Origin: Xanthobacteraceae bacterium
Lineage (GTDB): Bacteria > Pseudomonadota > Alphaproteobacteria > Rhizobiales > Xanthobacteraceae
DNA length: 5,516 nucleotides
Reading direction: 5' to 3'
Assembly (NCBI GenBank): GCA_030043175.1
Contig: JASHYD010000188.1
Coordinates: 1-5,516, forward strand
Program-made: the position numbers and the translations under genes
The notes under the pieces: model-generated
Database searches by the model: none
Told to the model about the DNA's origin: nothing
The model's input: only the letters and a program-made list of their open reading frames with translations
In this document: positions 1-5,433 of the stretch, in pieces
Position numbering within the stretch: the first letter of the stretch is position 1
How the letters are laid out: the number at the start of each line of letters is the position of its first letter

Positions 1-78
1 GAATTCCAGCCCGAGCAACTCAGCACAACATATTCATCGGTCGGATCGACCCAGACTGTCGTGGCATCGATGATATAA
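1..78 (+). CDS. Possible 3' end of a gene entering from the left (weak)
   Basis: The first reading frame is open from base 1 to a TAA at 76-78. It gives 25 residues that start EFQPEQL and end VVASMI. The composition (Ser, Thr, Gln, Val) is plausible for a protein C-terminus, but 25 codons is far too short to prove coding. The rest of the gene, if there is one, lies outside the window. The product cannot be named. The segment also carries one copy of a 17-bp direct repeat (42-58) whose second copy (96-112) lies beyond the stop codon, which fits a non-coding leader just as well. Confidence 0.2.
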   Translation, partial: EFQPEQLSTTYSSVGSTQTVVASMI

Positions 79-95
79 GGCGATGTAGTGCTCGC

Positions 96-112
96 CGGAT
101 CGATCCTGACTG
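96..112. repeat. Imperfect 17-bp direct repeat, second copy (first copy 42-58)
   Basis: CGGATCGATCCTGACTG at 96-112 matches CGGATCGACCCAGACTG at 42-58 in 15 of 17 positions, with 54 bp from start to start (about five helical turns). Both copies lie in the leader of the exported-protein gene that begins at 264. They could be paired regulator sites or a chance duplication in GATC-rich DNA. Confidence 0.35.
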
Positions 113-140
113 CGCAACATTGAAGGAGCGTGGCAGGCTA

Positions 141-156
141 ATCCGGTAACCCGGAT
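141..156. repeat. Small inverted repeat in the leader of the exported-protein gene
   Basis: ATCCGG at 141-146 and CCGGAT at 151-156 form a perfect 6-bp inverted repeat around TAAC. It lies about 110 bp upstream of the start codon at 264. It could be an operator half-site pair or a small hairpin in the 5' untranslated region. No recognisable sigma-70 promoter is placed clearly around it, so no function is assigned. Confidence 0.3.
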
Positions 157-252
157 CCATGCTATCGGGCAATGGCGAAAAACGCTACCATCCAGCACGG
201 TTCTGGGGGTATGGGGGAATCGCGACTGCAGTAGGAAAAACTGCAAGACGAA

Positions 253-257
253 AGGAG
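253..257 (+). promoter_or_regulatory. Ribosome-binding site that fixes the start of the exported protein
   Basis: AGGAG, within AAAGGAGACC, sits six bases before the ATG at 264. This canonical Shine-Dalgarno sequence and spacing select the ATG at 264 over the in-frame ATG at 159. The extra 35 residues from 159 would place a charged, non-hydrophobic segment ahead of an obvious signal peptide. Confidence 0.85.
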
Positions 258-263
258 ACCATC

Positions 264-1448
264 ATGCGCGAGAGGTTCTCAGGCTCGGTGATAACGGTCG
301 CCGTTGCTATGGCCGTTGCCGCCATTTCGGTGTCCATAGAGTCAACGTGGGCTCAGGCTCCGACGCTTAAGACGCCCTGGGGCGAGCCCGATCTGCAGGG
401 AATTTGGACCGACGAGAATGACACACCTCTGCAGCGGCCCGCCAAGTATGCCGGCCAAGAGTTTTTCACGCCGGCGCAGCGGGCCCAATTGGATGCAGCG
501 CGAACGGCGGTGCTCGCCGACGCTGACAACAGTTCCGCCCGATCGGGAAAGGGCTCTGAACGCGATGTCGCCGGCGCCTACAATTCGCAGTTTGTATCGT
601 TCAAGCGCACGGGCGCACGCACGTCGCTGATCGTTGATCCGCCTGATGGTCGGATTCCGCCGGTGACTCCACAAGCGCAGAAGATTTCCGCTGCCGAGCG
701 GGAATTTCGTCTCGCTCTGATAGAGGCTACCGATACCTGCAAGGACAAGTCGCCCGCCTGCACCGGCGGGAAGTACGACCCGACGCCGTCGCCGCGTTTC
801 AACGAACAGCCGCCTCGCTACAATGTGGTAGCAATCAATCGCCATGACGGCCCGGAGGATGGTAACCTGGCAAACCGCTGCTTGACCGGCGGACTGCCGG
901 AGTTTGGCAGTCGCACCGGCAGCTACCGGCGGATCGTGCAGACACCCGGCGGCATCACGATGTTTTACGACGTCGGCCAGGGGCAAGGGTGGCAGCGCAA
1001 CATTGTGATGAACGCAAGTCCTCACCTGCCCGCCAGCGTCCGACAGTGGTACGGCGATTCACGCGGCCACTGGGAGGGTAACACCCTCGTCATCGATGTG
1101 ACGAACTTCAGCCAGAAGACCGATTTTGAGGGTTCGCGCGAAAACTTGCACCTCATCGAGCGCTTCACGCGGACCGGCCCAACCACGCTCGCCTACGAGG
1201 TCACGATCGAAGATCCAACCGTGTGGACTAAGCCCTGGACCGCCAAGGAAGAGTTCACTAAGCAAAGTGACGAGGAGAACCGCCTCTACTACGAGCCGCG
1301 CTGCATCGAGGGAAACTTCGGTCTGCCAGGGCTGCTGCATGGTAGGCGCGTCGAAGAGCTCGCCTTTGCGCAGGGACGAGGTGTCGATCCCAGAACCATC
1401 GACAACATCAAGGGCGGCTTCCTGCTTCAAGACGATCCATTGCGATAG
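264..1448 (+). CDS. Exported protein of unknown function (TPWGEPDLQGIW family), 394 residues
   Basis: The start at 264 follows a strong ribosome-binding site and opens directly into a Sec-type signal peptide: Arg at positions 2 and 4, a hydrophobic core at about 8-23, and a likely cleavage after Ala30 (STWA/QA). The mature protein begins with the motif TPWGEPDLQGIWTD at 37-50. A middle part follows with RIPPVTPQ at 130-137, and then the segment YGDSRGHWEGNTLVIDVTNF at 263-282. The C-terminal part has IERFTR (298-303), IEDPTVWTKPW (315-325) and RCIEGNFGL (346-354). I know these motifs from a large family of secreted hypothetical proteins in Bradyrhizobium, Acidobacteria and relatives, and no enzymatic role is known to me. 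Four cysteines (159, 166, 206, 347) could form disulfides outside the cytoplasm. The length is normal for the family as I remember it, and I see no frameshift. It faces the exported amidohydrolase convergently. Being a gene is near certain; its function is open. Confidence 0.93.
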   Translation: MRERFSGSVITVAVAMAVAAISVSIESTWAQAPTLKTPWGEPDLQGIWTDENDTPLQRPAKYAGQEFFTPAQRAQLDAARTAVLADADNSSARSGKGSERDVAGAYNSQFVSFKRTGARTSLIVDPPDGRIPPVTPQAQKISAAEREFRLALIEATDTCKDKSPACTGGKYDPTPSPRFNEQPPRYNVVAINRHDGPEDGNLANRCLTGGLPEFGSRTGSYRRIVQTPGGITMFYDVGQGQGWQRNIVMNASPHLPASVRQWYGDSRGHWEGNTLVIDVTNFSQKTDFEGSRENLHLIERFTRTGPTTLAYEVTIEDPTVWTKPWTAKEEFTKQSDEENRLYYEPRCIEGNFGLPGLLHGRRVEELAFAQGRGVDPRTIDNIKGGFLLQDDPLR

Positions 1449-1475
1449 CGCAGTGATGTTCCTGCCCGTCGTAGC

Positions 1476-1508
1476 CCCTTACCCTTCCCAGCTCACGGAA
1501 GGGAAGGG
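1476..1508 (+). terminator. Hairpin just after the exported-protein gene, terminator-like but without a T-tract
   Basis: CCCTT (1476-1480), a bulged A (1481) and CCCTTCC (1482-1488) pair with GGAAGGG (1497-1503) and AAGGG (1504-1508). This makes a 12-bp stem with one bulge and an 8-base loop. It begins 27 bases after the stop codon, where an mRNA 3' end is expected. The downstream bases are AACGCAATGAG, so it lacks the U-run of an intrinsic terminator. It may instead protect the 3' end or mark a Rho-dependent end. The stem is seen directly; the role is inferred. Confidence 0.5.
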
Positions 1509-2190
1509 AACGCAATGAGTTGGGCGATCTGCTGCATGCGAAGGCGTTACCAGCAGGACGGAGGCGACGCGGCAAATCGGCGATCGACAGGCGTGTCATA
1601 GGGTGGCACGGGATTCGGCCCTCCGGCGATCCGGCATCCGAGCTATCGATTGCCCGAAAAGGCGGGACACGCGGGCGGAGATCGTCAATAGCGGGCGAGG
1701 CAGCCTGCCTTGAGGGTCGAGGTGTCTTGCGTTCCGATCGCAACTTCGCAGCCGTCACTGCAGGGCCTGTCAAGGCGAGTGGCGTCTTCGCGGCCCACCC
1801 GAAGGGTTTGGCCTGACTGGCGCGAGCACGGTGGCACGCTTGATTGGTCGGCGGTGTGGGCTGCCGATGGACAGCGAGGTGTGAGAGAACCTCTCGCCCG
1901 CCGTACGCATCATCTCCCTGGAGGGCTCGCCGAAATACGCTGATCCTCGTGGGCCCCGGCCTGGTCGAGGATAATCTGAGGCGACGCGCAGGCAGCGCAA
2001 TCGCACCGCGCACCCCGGAGAACAATTTGGGCAGCTGCTCCGGCGAGCCCGCTTCTCGCGTGCCAGGCCGTAAAGGCGAGCAGCGGACACGGAGGAAGCG
2101 TCGGTCCGATTTCTTCGTTGCGAATGGCCGTTTGACACTTGGCCGATCCCAGCATCACGCGCCGGTTGGGAGGAGCACGGCTGGCCCATT
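1509..2190. other. Long spacer between convergent genes with no supportable gene
   Basis: This GC-rich stretch has several overlapping open frames on both strands, the longest on the minus strand (about 205 codons). All are rich in Arg, Pro and Ser, lack a good ribosome-binding site, and have no motif I recognise, as expected of chance frames in GC-rich DNA. One minus-strand frame passing about 1800-1960 reads in a protein-like way (MMRTAGERFSHTSL). I have a vague impression of meeting such text in Bradyrhizobium intergenic sequence, which could mean a dispersed repeat, but I cannot support this. No tRNA or insertion sequence is visible. Confidence 0.5.
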
Positions 2191-2195
2191 CCATT

Positions 2196-2216
2196 GCAGC
2201 TATTGCTGCCTTTTTT
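2196..2216 (+). terminator. Weak candidate intrinsic terminator on the plus strand
   Basis: GCAGC (2196-2200) and GCTGC (2205-2209) form a 5-bp stem around TATT, followed by C and six Ts (2211-2216). This is the geometry of a short intrinsic terminator. It would stop plus-strand transcription coming from the exported-protein gene before it runs antisense into the amidohydrolase gene. The stem is short, so it may be inactive. Confidence 0.3.
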
Positions 2217-2231
2217 GCGAACTGTATTTGT

Positions 2232-3875
2232 TTAGAAGGCGCCATTTGCCTCCGGCGCAGAGTACACCTTACGCCCTCCCACATAAGTGGCCATCGGATG
2301 GAGCTTGAGGATCTCGTCCTCGGGGATGGTCATGAAATCACCAGAAAGGACTAGGAAATCTGCCAGCTTTTCGGGTTCGATGGAACCCTTCACCTTCTCT
2401 TCCCAAGTCGCGAAGGCGTTGTTGTATGTTGCGATGCGCAGCGCCTCCTCGCGGGTGATTTTCTCTTGAGGTCCGAGCACTCTCCCGTCATGGGTCTTGC
2501 GCGAGACGTAGTAATACAGCGGAACGAACGGGTTGTTGGACGTCGCCGTCTCCGGATTTGGGCCCGCATAGTCGCTGCCGATAATGACCACCAGGTGGTG
2601 ATCGAGCATTTCCCTCACCGGTGTTTGACGTTCAGCCTGTTCCTGGCCCAGCGTCCGCACCGCGGCGTCGTAATTCCCCGCGTATCCTGCCATGTTGGTG
2701 GACACGATAACGCCTAGCTTTGCGAGCCTCTCCATCAGCGGCGGAGTAACGTTGGGAATGTGCTCGACCACCCACCGCTTGTCGCGTATCGGGCTTTCGT
2801 GGTCGGCTGCTTCGTAGGCCTGCAGAACCGCTTCGAGGGCTTCGTTGGTCGCGACGTGCGGCGCATGGCGCCAACCCAAGCGGTTGAGCTCCAGCATAAG
2901 CGCCTTGTATTCTTGCGGCGTGGCGTTTCCCCCTGGGGGGTTTGGTTGCTCGCCGGCCGAATCGATACGCAGCCAGTGATCGCCGAACCCCGGCGTCACG
3001 CCCTGTTGGCGCACCAAAGCCGCCGGATCGCTGGCATCAGGAAGCTCCAGGCCCATGCTGACTCGTACGGTCAGTCGTCCTTGCCGCCACATCCGCACGA
3101 AGGCGCGCATACCGGGCGGCCAATTCGACAGGTCGCGGGTGGTGGTAATGCCCAGCGCGTTGCGCTGCTTCTGCCCCGCCGCAATCATCTCCTCTTCGTC
3201 GTCCGGCGTGGGGAGAGGCACCACCTTGTCGATGGCGTAGAGCCCGGCGGGAAAATCAGGAAGTTCCCCAGTCAGTTCGCCACTGCTGTCTTTGGGAATC
3301 GGCTTACCCAGATAGGCTTGCATTTCCTTGGCGATCCCGGCCCTCTTGAGGGCGGCGCTGTTCATCACGGCCGCCCCCCTGCGACCGCGCAGCGCCACGA
3401 TGGGGACATCGGTTGAGATTTGGTCGAGATCTGTCCTGGTAAGGGGTGCCCTCCACCCAACGCTTCCGAAAACGGCTTCACCCGCTTTGGCTTTGACGAG
3501 GCCGCCCCGAAGTCGACTGAGCACTTCACCGGTCGAGGTTGCCCCGACGAGGTCGATACCCCGCATCACTTTTTCGCTGTTGTAGAGATGATCGTGGTTG
3601 TCCGACAGGCCAGGGATGACTGCGGAGCCCCGGAGATCCACCAAACGAGTATTCTTGCCTGCGAGCGGTTGGATTGCAGTATTCGTCCCCACGGCAACAT
3701 ATAGGTCGCGCCGGACGGCAAACGCCTGCTGAATCGTAAAGCCTGAATCGACCGTAATGATCTTGCCGTTGTAGAAGATTGTATCAGGCGGAGCGTTGAT
3801 GCCTTGCTGCGCGATCGAACTCTCCGCAATGAGGACGCTCAACAGCACGAGCAACCCGGTGGCTAATGTCTTCAT
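2232..3875 (-). CDS. Exported YtcJ-like amidohydrolase (amidohydrolase family 3), 547 residues
   Basis: This is a metal-dependent hydrolase predicted to cleave an amide or other C-N bond; the substrate cannot be read from the sequence. The start is the ATG at 3875, preceded by GGGGCAGGAAG. The N-terminus is a signal peptide (hydrophobic core at about 5-17, likely cleavage after Ala22, SIA/QQ), so it acts in the periplasm or outside. Family landmarks run in order: a small beta domain (DTIFYNGKIITVD, 31-43), VIPGLSDNHDHL (86-97) with the metal-binding His94 and His96, GITTTRDLS (242-250), His340, RWVVEHI with His372, and GSDYAGPNP with Asp435. The C-terminal ITREEALRIATYNNA (473-487) and the ADFLVLSGD segment (505-513) close the beta sandwich. 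The segment at 298-316 (DHWLRIDSAGEQ, then a Pro/Gly stretch) lacks the lysine and DG motif found in many YtcJ-type enzymes, which suggests a subgroup. The length of 547 is typical and the frame is intact. Confidence 0.92.
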   Translation of the reverse strand: MKTLATGLLVLLSVLIAESSIAQQGINAPPDTIFYNGKIITVDSGFTIQQAFAVRRDLYVAVGTNTAIQPLAGKNTRLVDLRGSAVIPGLSDNHDHLYNSEKVMRGIDLVGATSTGEVLSRLRGGLVKAKAGEAVFGSVGWRAPLTRTDLDQISTDVPIVALRGRRGAAVMNSAALKRAGIAKEMQAYLGKPIPKDSSGELTGELPDFPAGLYAIDKVVPLPTPDDEEEMIAAGQKQRNALGITTTRDLSNWPPGMRAFVRMWRQGRLTVRVSMGLELPDASDPAALVRQQGVTPGFGDHWLRIDSAGEQPNPPGGNATPQEYKALMLELNRLGWRHAPHVATNEALEAVLQAYEAADHESPIRDKRWVVEHIPNVTPPLMERLAKLGVIVSTNMAGYAGNYDAAVRTLGQEQAERQTPVREMLDHHLVVIIGSDYAGPNPETATSNNPFVPLYYYVSRKTHDGRVLGPQEKITREEALRIATYNNAFATWEEKVKGSIEPEKLADFLVLSGDFMTIPEDEILKLHPMATYVGGRKVYSAPEANGAF

Positions 3876-4277
3876 CTTCCTGCCCCAACGATTGAACTTG
3901 AGAACGAGAGCACCTGCCGGACCCAGCCATGAAGTCGCATTATCGCAAGTGATCCCCGGTCGCGGCTGTCAGCCATGGCGAGCCTACCGCAGTCCGAAAC
4001 GCATGGGAATGGTCTGCACCGAGCCGGGCGGCCCGCGCGCATTGGGTGATGCCGCTGCAGTCGACTTGGGGATCTGGCCGTTGGCCGGCCACAGCTGAGG
4101 TCAGCCGCGAAGACTGGTTGAGTGAAGCCTTTGCTCTTCGGTTGCCTTCGCGTAAGCAGGGCCAACAATGTGACTGTAGGAGTGATGCCCACGACCCACT
4201 GGGCCAATTAAACAAACGCCATCGGAAATTACGCTGGTCGAGTAATCGTGCCAGAATAATCCGTCCATACCAGCGCT
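3876..4277. other. Upstream region of the amidohydrolase gene, no gene seen
   Basis: About 400 bp separate the amidohydrolase start from the next possible remnant. Minus-strand open frames here start from poor codons (for example TTG at 4207) and have no ribosome-binding site. One ends inside the first codons of the amidohydrolase gene. The promoter of the amidohydrolase should lie here, reading leftward. The best -10-like string (GATAAT near 3940, minus strand) has no -35 box at a proper distance, so I place no promoter. Confidence 0.45.
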
Positions 4278-4486
4278 TTACCCGCATAAAATGACGCCAG
4301 CAAAAATTCCCTGCGTTCTGGTCTTCAGATTAGTCTTCAGTTCAAGTCGTTGGTCGCCATCCGCAAAAAGCTCACGTGCGATCAATCGATCGGCGCGGCG
4401 TGAAGCGTCCAGCGCATTTCGAGCCTCTCTCGCGCTCGTCGGCCACAAGGAGAATGCGGCGATCGCAGAGTGGGCACCTTTTTCAC
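4278..4486 (-). pseudogene. Possible decayed small gene with a CPLC motif
   Basis: On the minus strand two frames join into one coherent small protein if two single-base disruptions are allowed. A GTG at 4486-4484 followed by AAA AAG would give MKK. One extra G near 4477 then puts the next stretch in frame as CPLCDRRILLVADERE. A second slip in the GA-repeat at 4422-4433 leads into EARNALDASRRADRLIARELF and on through FADGDQRLELKTNLKT to a TAA at 4278. The CPLC pair resembles half of a zinc-ribbon, and the rest is charged and helical in look. The joined reading is more protein-like than any of the three frames alone. Choosing frame switches by eye can mislead, so this is an inference. The product is unknown. 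The LELKTNLKT part contains a 12-bp tandem repeat. Confidence 0.3.
4321..4344. repeat. Tandem 12-bp repeat, two imperfect units
   Basis: GTCTTCAGATTA (4321-4332) is followed directly by GTCTTCAGTTCA (4333-4344), matching in 10 of 12 positions. On the minus strand it would encode a repeated L-K-T pattern inside the possible CPLC-motif remnant. It is likely a small slippage duplication. Confidence 0.5.
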
Positions 4487-4599
4487 TTTCCAAGACGGAA
4501 TTATCGCCGGATCCGCCCAGCCTAACCGGGGCTCCGGCGGCTTCGGCCCTGACGGGTGTCTTGACGACGTCAGCAGACCTTAACTGGCGCTCGCCATGA

Positions 4600-4809
4600 G
4601 GCGCAGATGCGGCAACGCGAGCCGCAAGGAAACCGGCCTTATGGCACTTTTCGGAACGCAAAGGATTTAAGCTACGCGATGGCCTCGGCATGTACCGCAG
4701 CGAGAGGCAGTTCGAAGCCGGCGAATATTGTGGCACTGTGGAGACAACGTTTGATCCTTTGCGCAACACCGTCCGGTATGGCGAGAAGCCGACCGACAAC
4801 GTGTGCTGA
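4600..4809 (+). other. Protein-like open stretch, possible gene remnant
   Basis: This frame is open from just after a TGA at 4597-4599 to the TGA at 4807-4809. Its second half reads like a genuine protein: LRDGLGMYRSERQFEAGEYC, followed by GTVETTFDPLRNTVRYGEK and a short end PTDNVC. It is mixed in charge and hydrophobicity, unlike the Arg/Pro-rich chance frames nearby. The only in-frame ATG is at 4690, which would leave 39 residues and has no clear ribosome-binding site. It is therefore more likely a truncated remnant than a live gene. A longer open frame on the opposite strand overlaps it but is Ser/Pro/Arg-rich and less convincing. It ends 47 bp before the next start codon (4857). The family is not recognised. 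Confidence 0.25.
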
Positions 4810-4842
4810 GGTAGGAGACTATTTAGACCGGAGAAGCCGGAC

Positions 4843-4851
4843 GAGGAGAGG
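4843..4851 (+). promoter_or_regulatory. Strong ribosome-binding site of the broken membrane-anchored gene
   Basis: GAGGAGAGG ends five bases before the ATG at 4857. A ribosome-binding site this good supports a real gene start here even though the downstream frame is broken. Confidence 0.6.
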
Positions 4852-4856
4852 TCAAG

Positions 4857-5223
4857 ATGACTACGACAAGGGGCTCGGTTCACTACGCGGGCTTGTTGCC
4901 GGTTGAGCCCTTAGACGATCCGCCGCCGAATCGACCGACCGCCCTCGAAAATGACCCGCTCCCCAACGGGCAGCCATCATCTCGCAAACGAGTACCGCGC
5001 GCCCTCTCCCGTTTCCTAATCCCGTTTTGCACCGGTGTAGCTGCCACTTTGCTTGGTGGTCGTATGGCGACGCAGCGAGACAGATGATCGCAAGCATCCG
5101 GATCTAGACTGGTTGGCTCCGCGACCAGGACCGGTGGCGCAGAACGCTCCTAATATGAGAGAAATCGCACCTTCCCTTCCCGCAACGCACCGTCAATATG
5201 ATGGCAGTCTGGCACAAACGCGC
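4857..5223 (+). pseudogene. Frameshifted small membrane-anchored protein gene (Bradyrhizobium-type hypothetical family)
   Basis: The first frame starts well and gives a Pro-rich cytoplasmic N-terminus (PVEPLDDPPPNRPTALENDP, residues 15-34). A basic stretch (SRKRVPRALSR, 42-52) precedes a single membrane segment (FLIPFCTGVAATL, 53-65). It then runs into unrelated residues and stops at 5085-5087. One base appears lost at about 5051. In the next frame (from 5054) the text resumes as WWSYGDAARQMIAS up to 5095. A second loss at about 5096 moves it to a third frame, HPDLDWLAPRPGPVAQNAPN (5095 onward), ending near SLAQTR at 5223. The three pieces joined match my memory of a family common in Bradyrhizobium, with GVAATLAWQSYGDAARE, then a WLAP and VAQNAPDM region, then DLAAVRQ. 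The usual C-terminal part, rich in Gln and coiled-coil-like, is missing. Function is unknown; an envelope-anchored role is inferred from the single membrane segment. Sequencing error could mimic one break. Confidence 0.6.
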
Positions 5224-5433
5224 GGTGCGCTGAAAGGCCAACTGGTTCTCTCTCCAGGCCGCCGAATCCGGCAATTCATTGCCTTGCAATATGGATTTTC
5301 TGCTTGGTCGCGAGCATCGCTGTTGGCGGGCGCTTGGTTTTGGTTGTCGGGTAGCAGCTATGCGGCCATCTTCGATGGCATGATAGTCGGTGGCTTCATA
5401 TTCACATGCTTGAGCATGTGGCGGAACTGGTAA
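5224..5433 (+). pseudogene. Hydrophobic tail resembling half of an SPW-type membrane repeat
   Basis: The third frame of the broken gene continues without a stop to a TAA at 5431-5433, but its text no longer resembles the upstream family. It contains WSRASLLAGAWFWLSG (5305-5352) and then AAIFDGMIVGGFIFTCLSMW (5362-5421), two hydrophobic stretches. The pattern LLAGAWxxxS followed by a short loop and a DGMIVG-type helix recalls the SPW repeat of small bacterial membrane proteins. The defining Ser-Pro-Trp is absent and the loop is shorter than usual. No in-frame ATG with a ribosome-binding site precedes it. It could be a deleted remnant of a separate gene now joined to the upstream pseudogene, or a new C-terminus. 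The SPW link is tentative. Confidence 0.3.

Noticed and set aside
159..263. N-terminal extension of the exported protein from the ATG at 159
   Set aside because: It would bury the signal peptide behind 35 charged residues, and the strong ribosome-binding site at 253-257 points to 264.
342..1025. 227-codon minus-strand open frame inside the exported-protein gene
   Set aside because: Arg/Gly-rich shadow of the plus-strand gene, with no motif and no ribosome-binding site.
1408..2025. 205-codon minus-strand open frame in the convergent spacer
   Set aside because: Overlaps the end of the exported-protein gene, is Arg/Pro/Ser-rich, and has no ribosome-binding site or known motif.
1844..2308. 154-codon plus-strand open frame
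   Set aside because: Runs into the amidohydrolase gene antisense, and its composition is typical of chance GC-rich frames.
2927..2942. CCCCC-T-GGGGGG palindrome as a regulatory hairpin
   Set aside because: It lies inside the amidohydrolase coding sequence and is explained by Pro-Pro-Gly-Gly codons.
2760..3416. 218-codon plus-strand open frame inside the amidohydrolase gene
   Set aside because: Antisense shadow of a gene with clear catalytic motifs; Arg/His/Pro-rich composition.
3872..4207. 111-codon minus-strand frame just upstream of the amidohydrolase, starting with a hydrophobic stretch
   Set aside because: TTG start with no ribosome-binding site, and the latter half is Arg/Pro-rich. 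The hydrophobic start alone is not enough.
4278..4883. 201-codon minus-strand open frame taken as a single gene
   Set aside because: Its upstream two thirds is Ser/Pro/Arg-rich and opposes the more protein-like plus-strand frame at 4600-4809. Only the last part (4278-4430) reads like protein.
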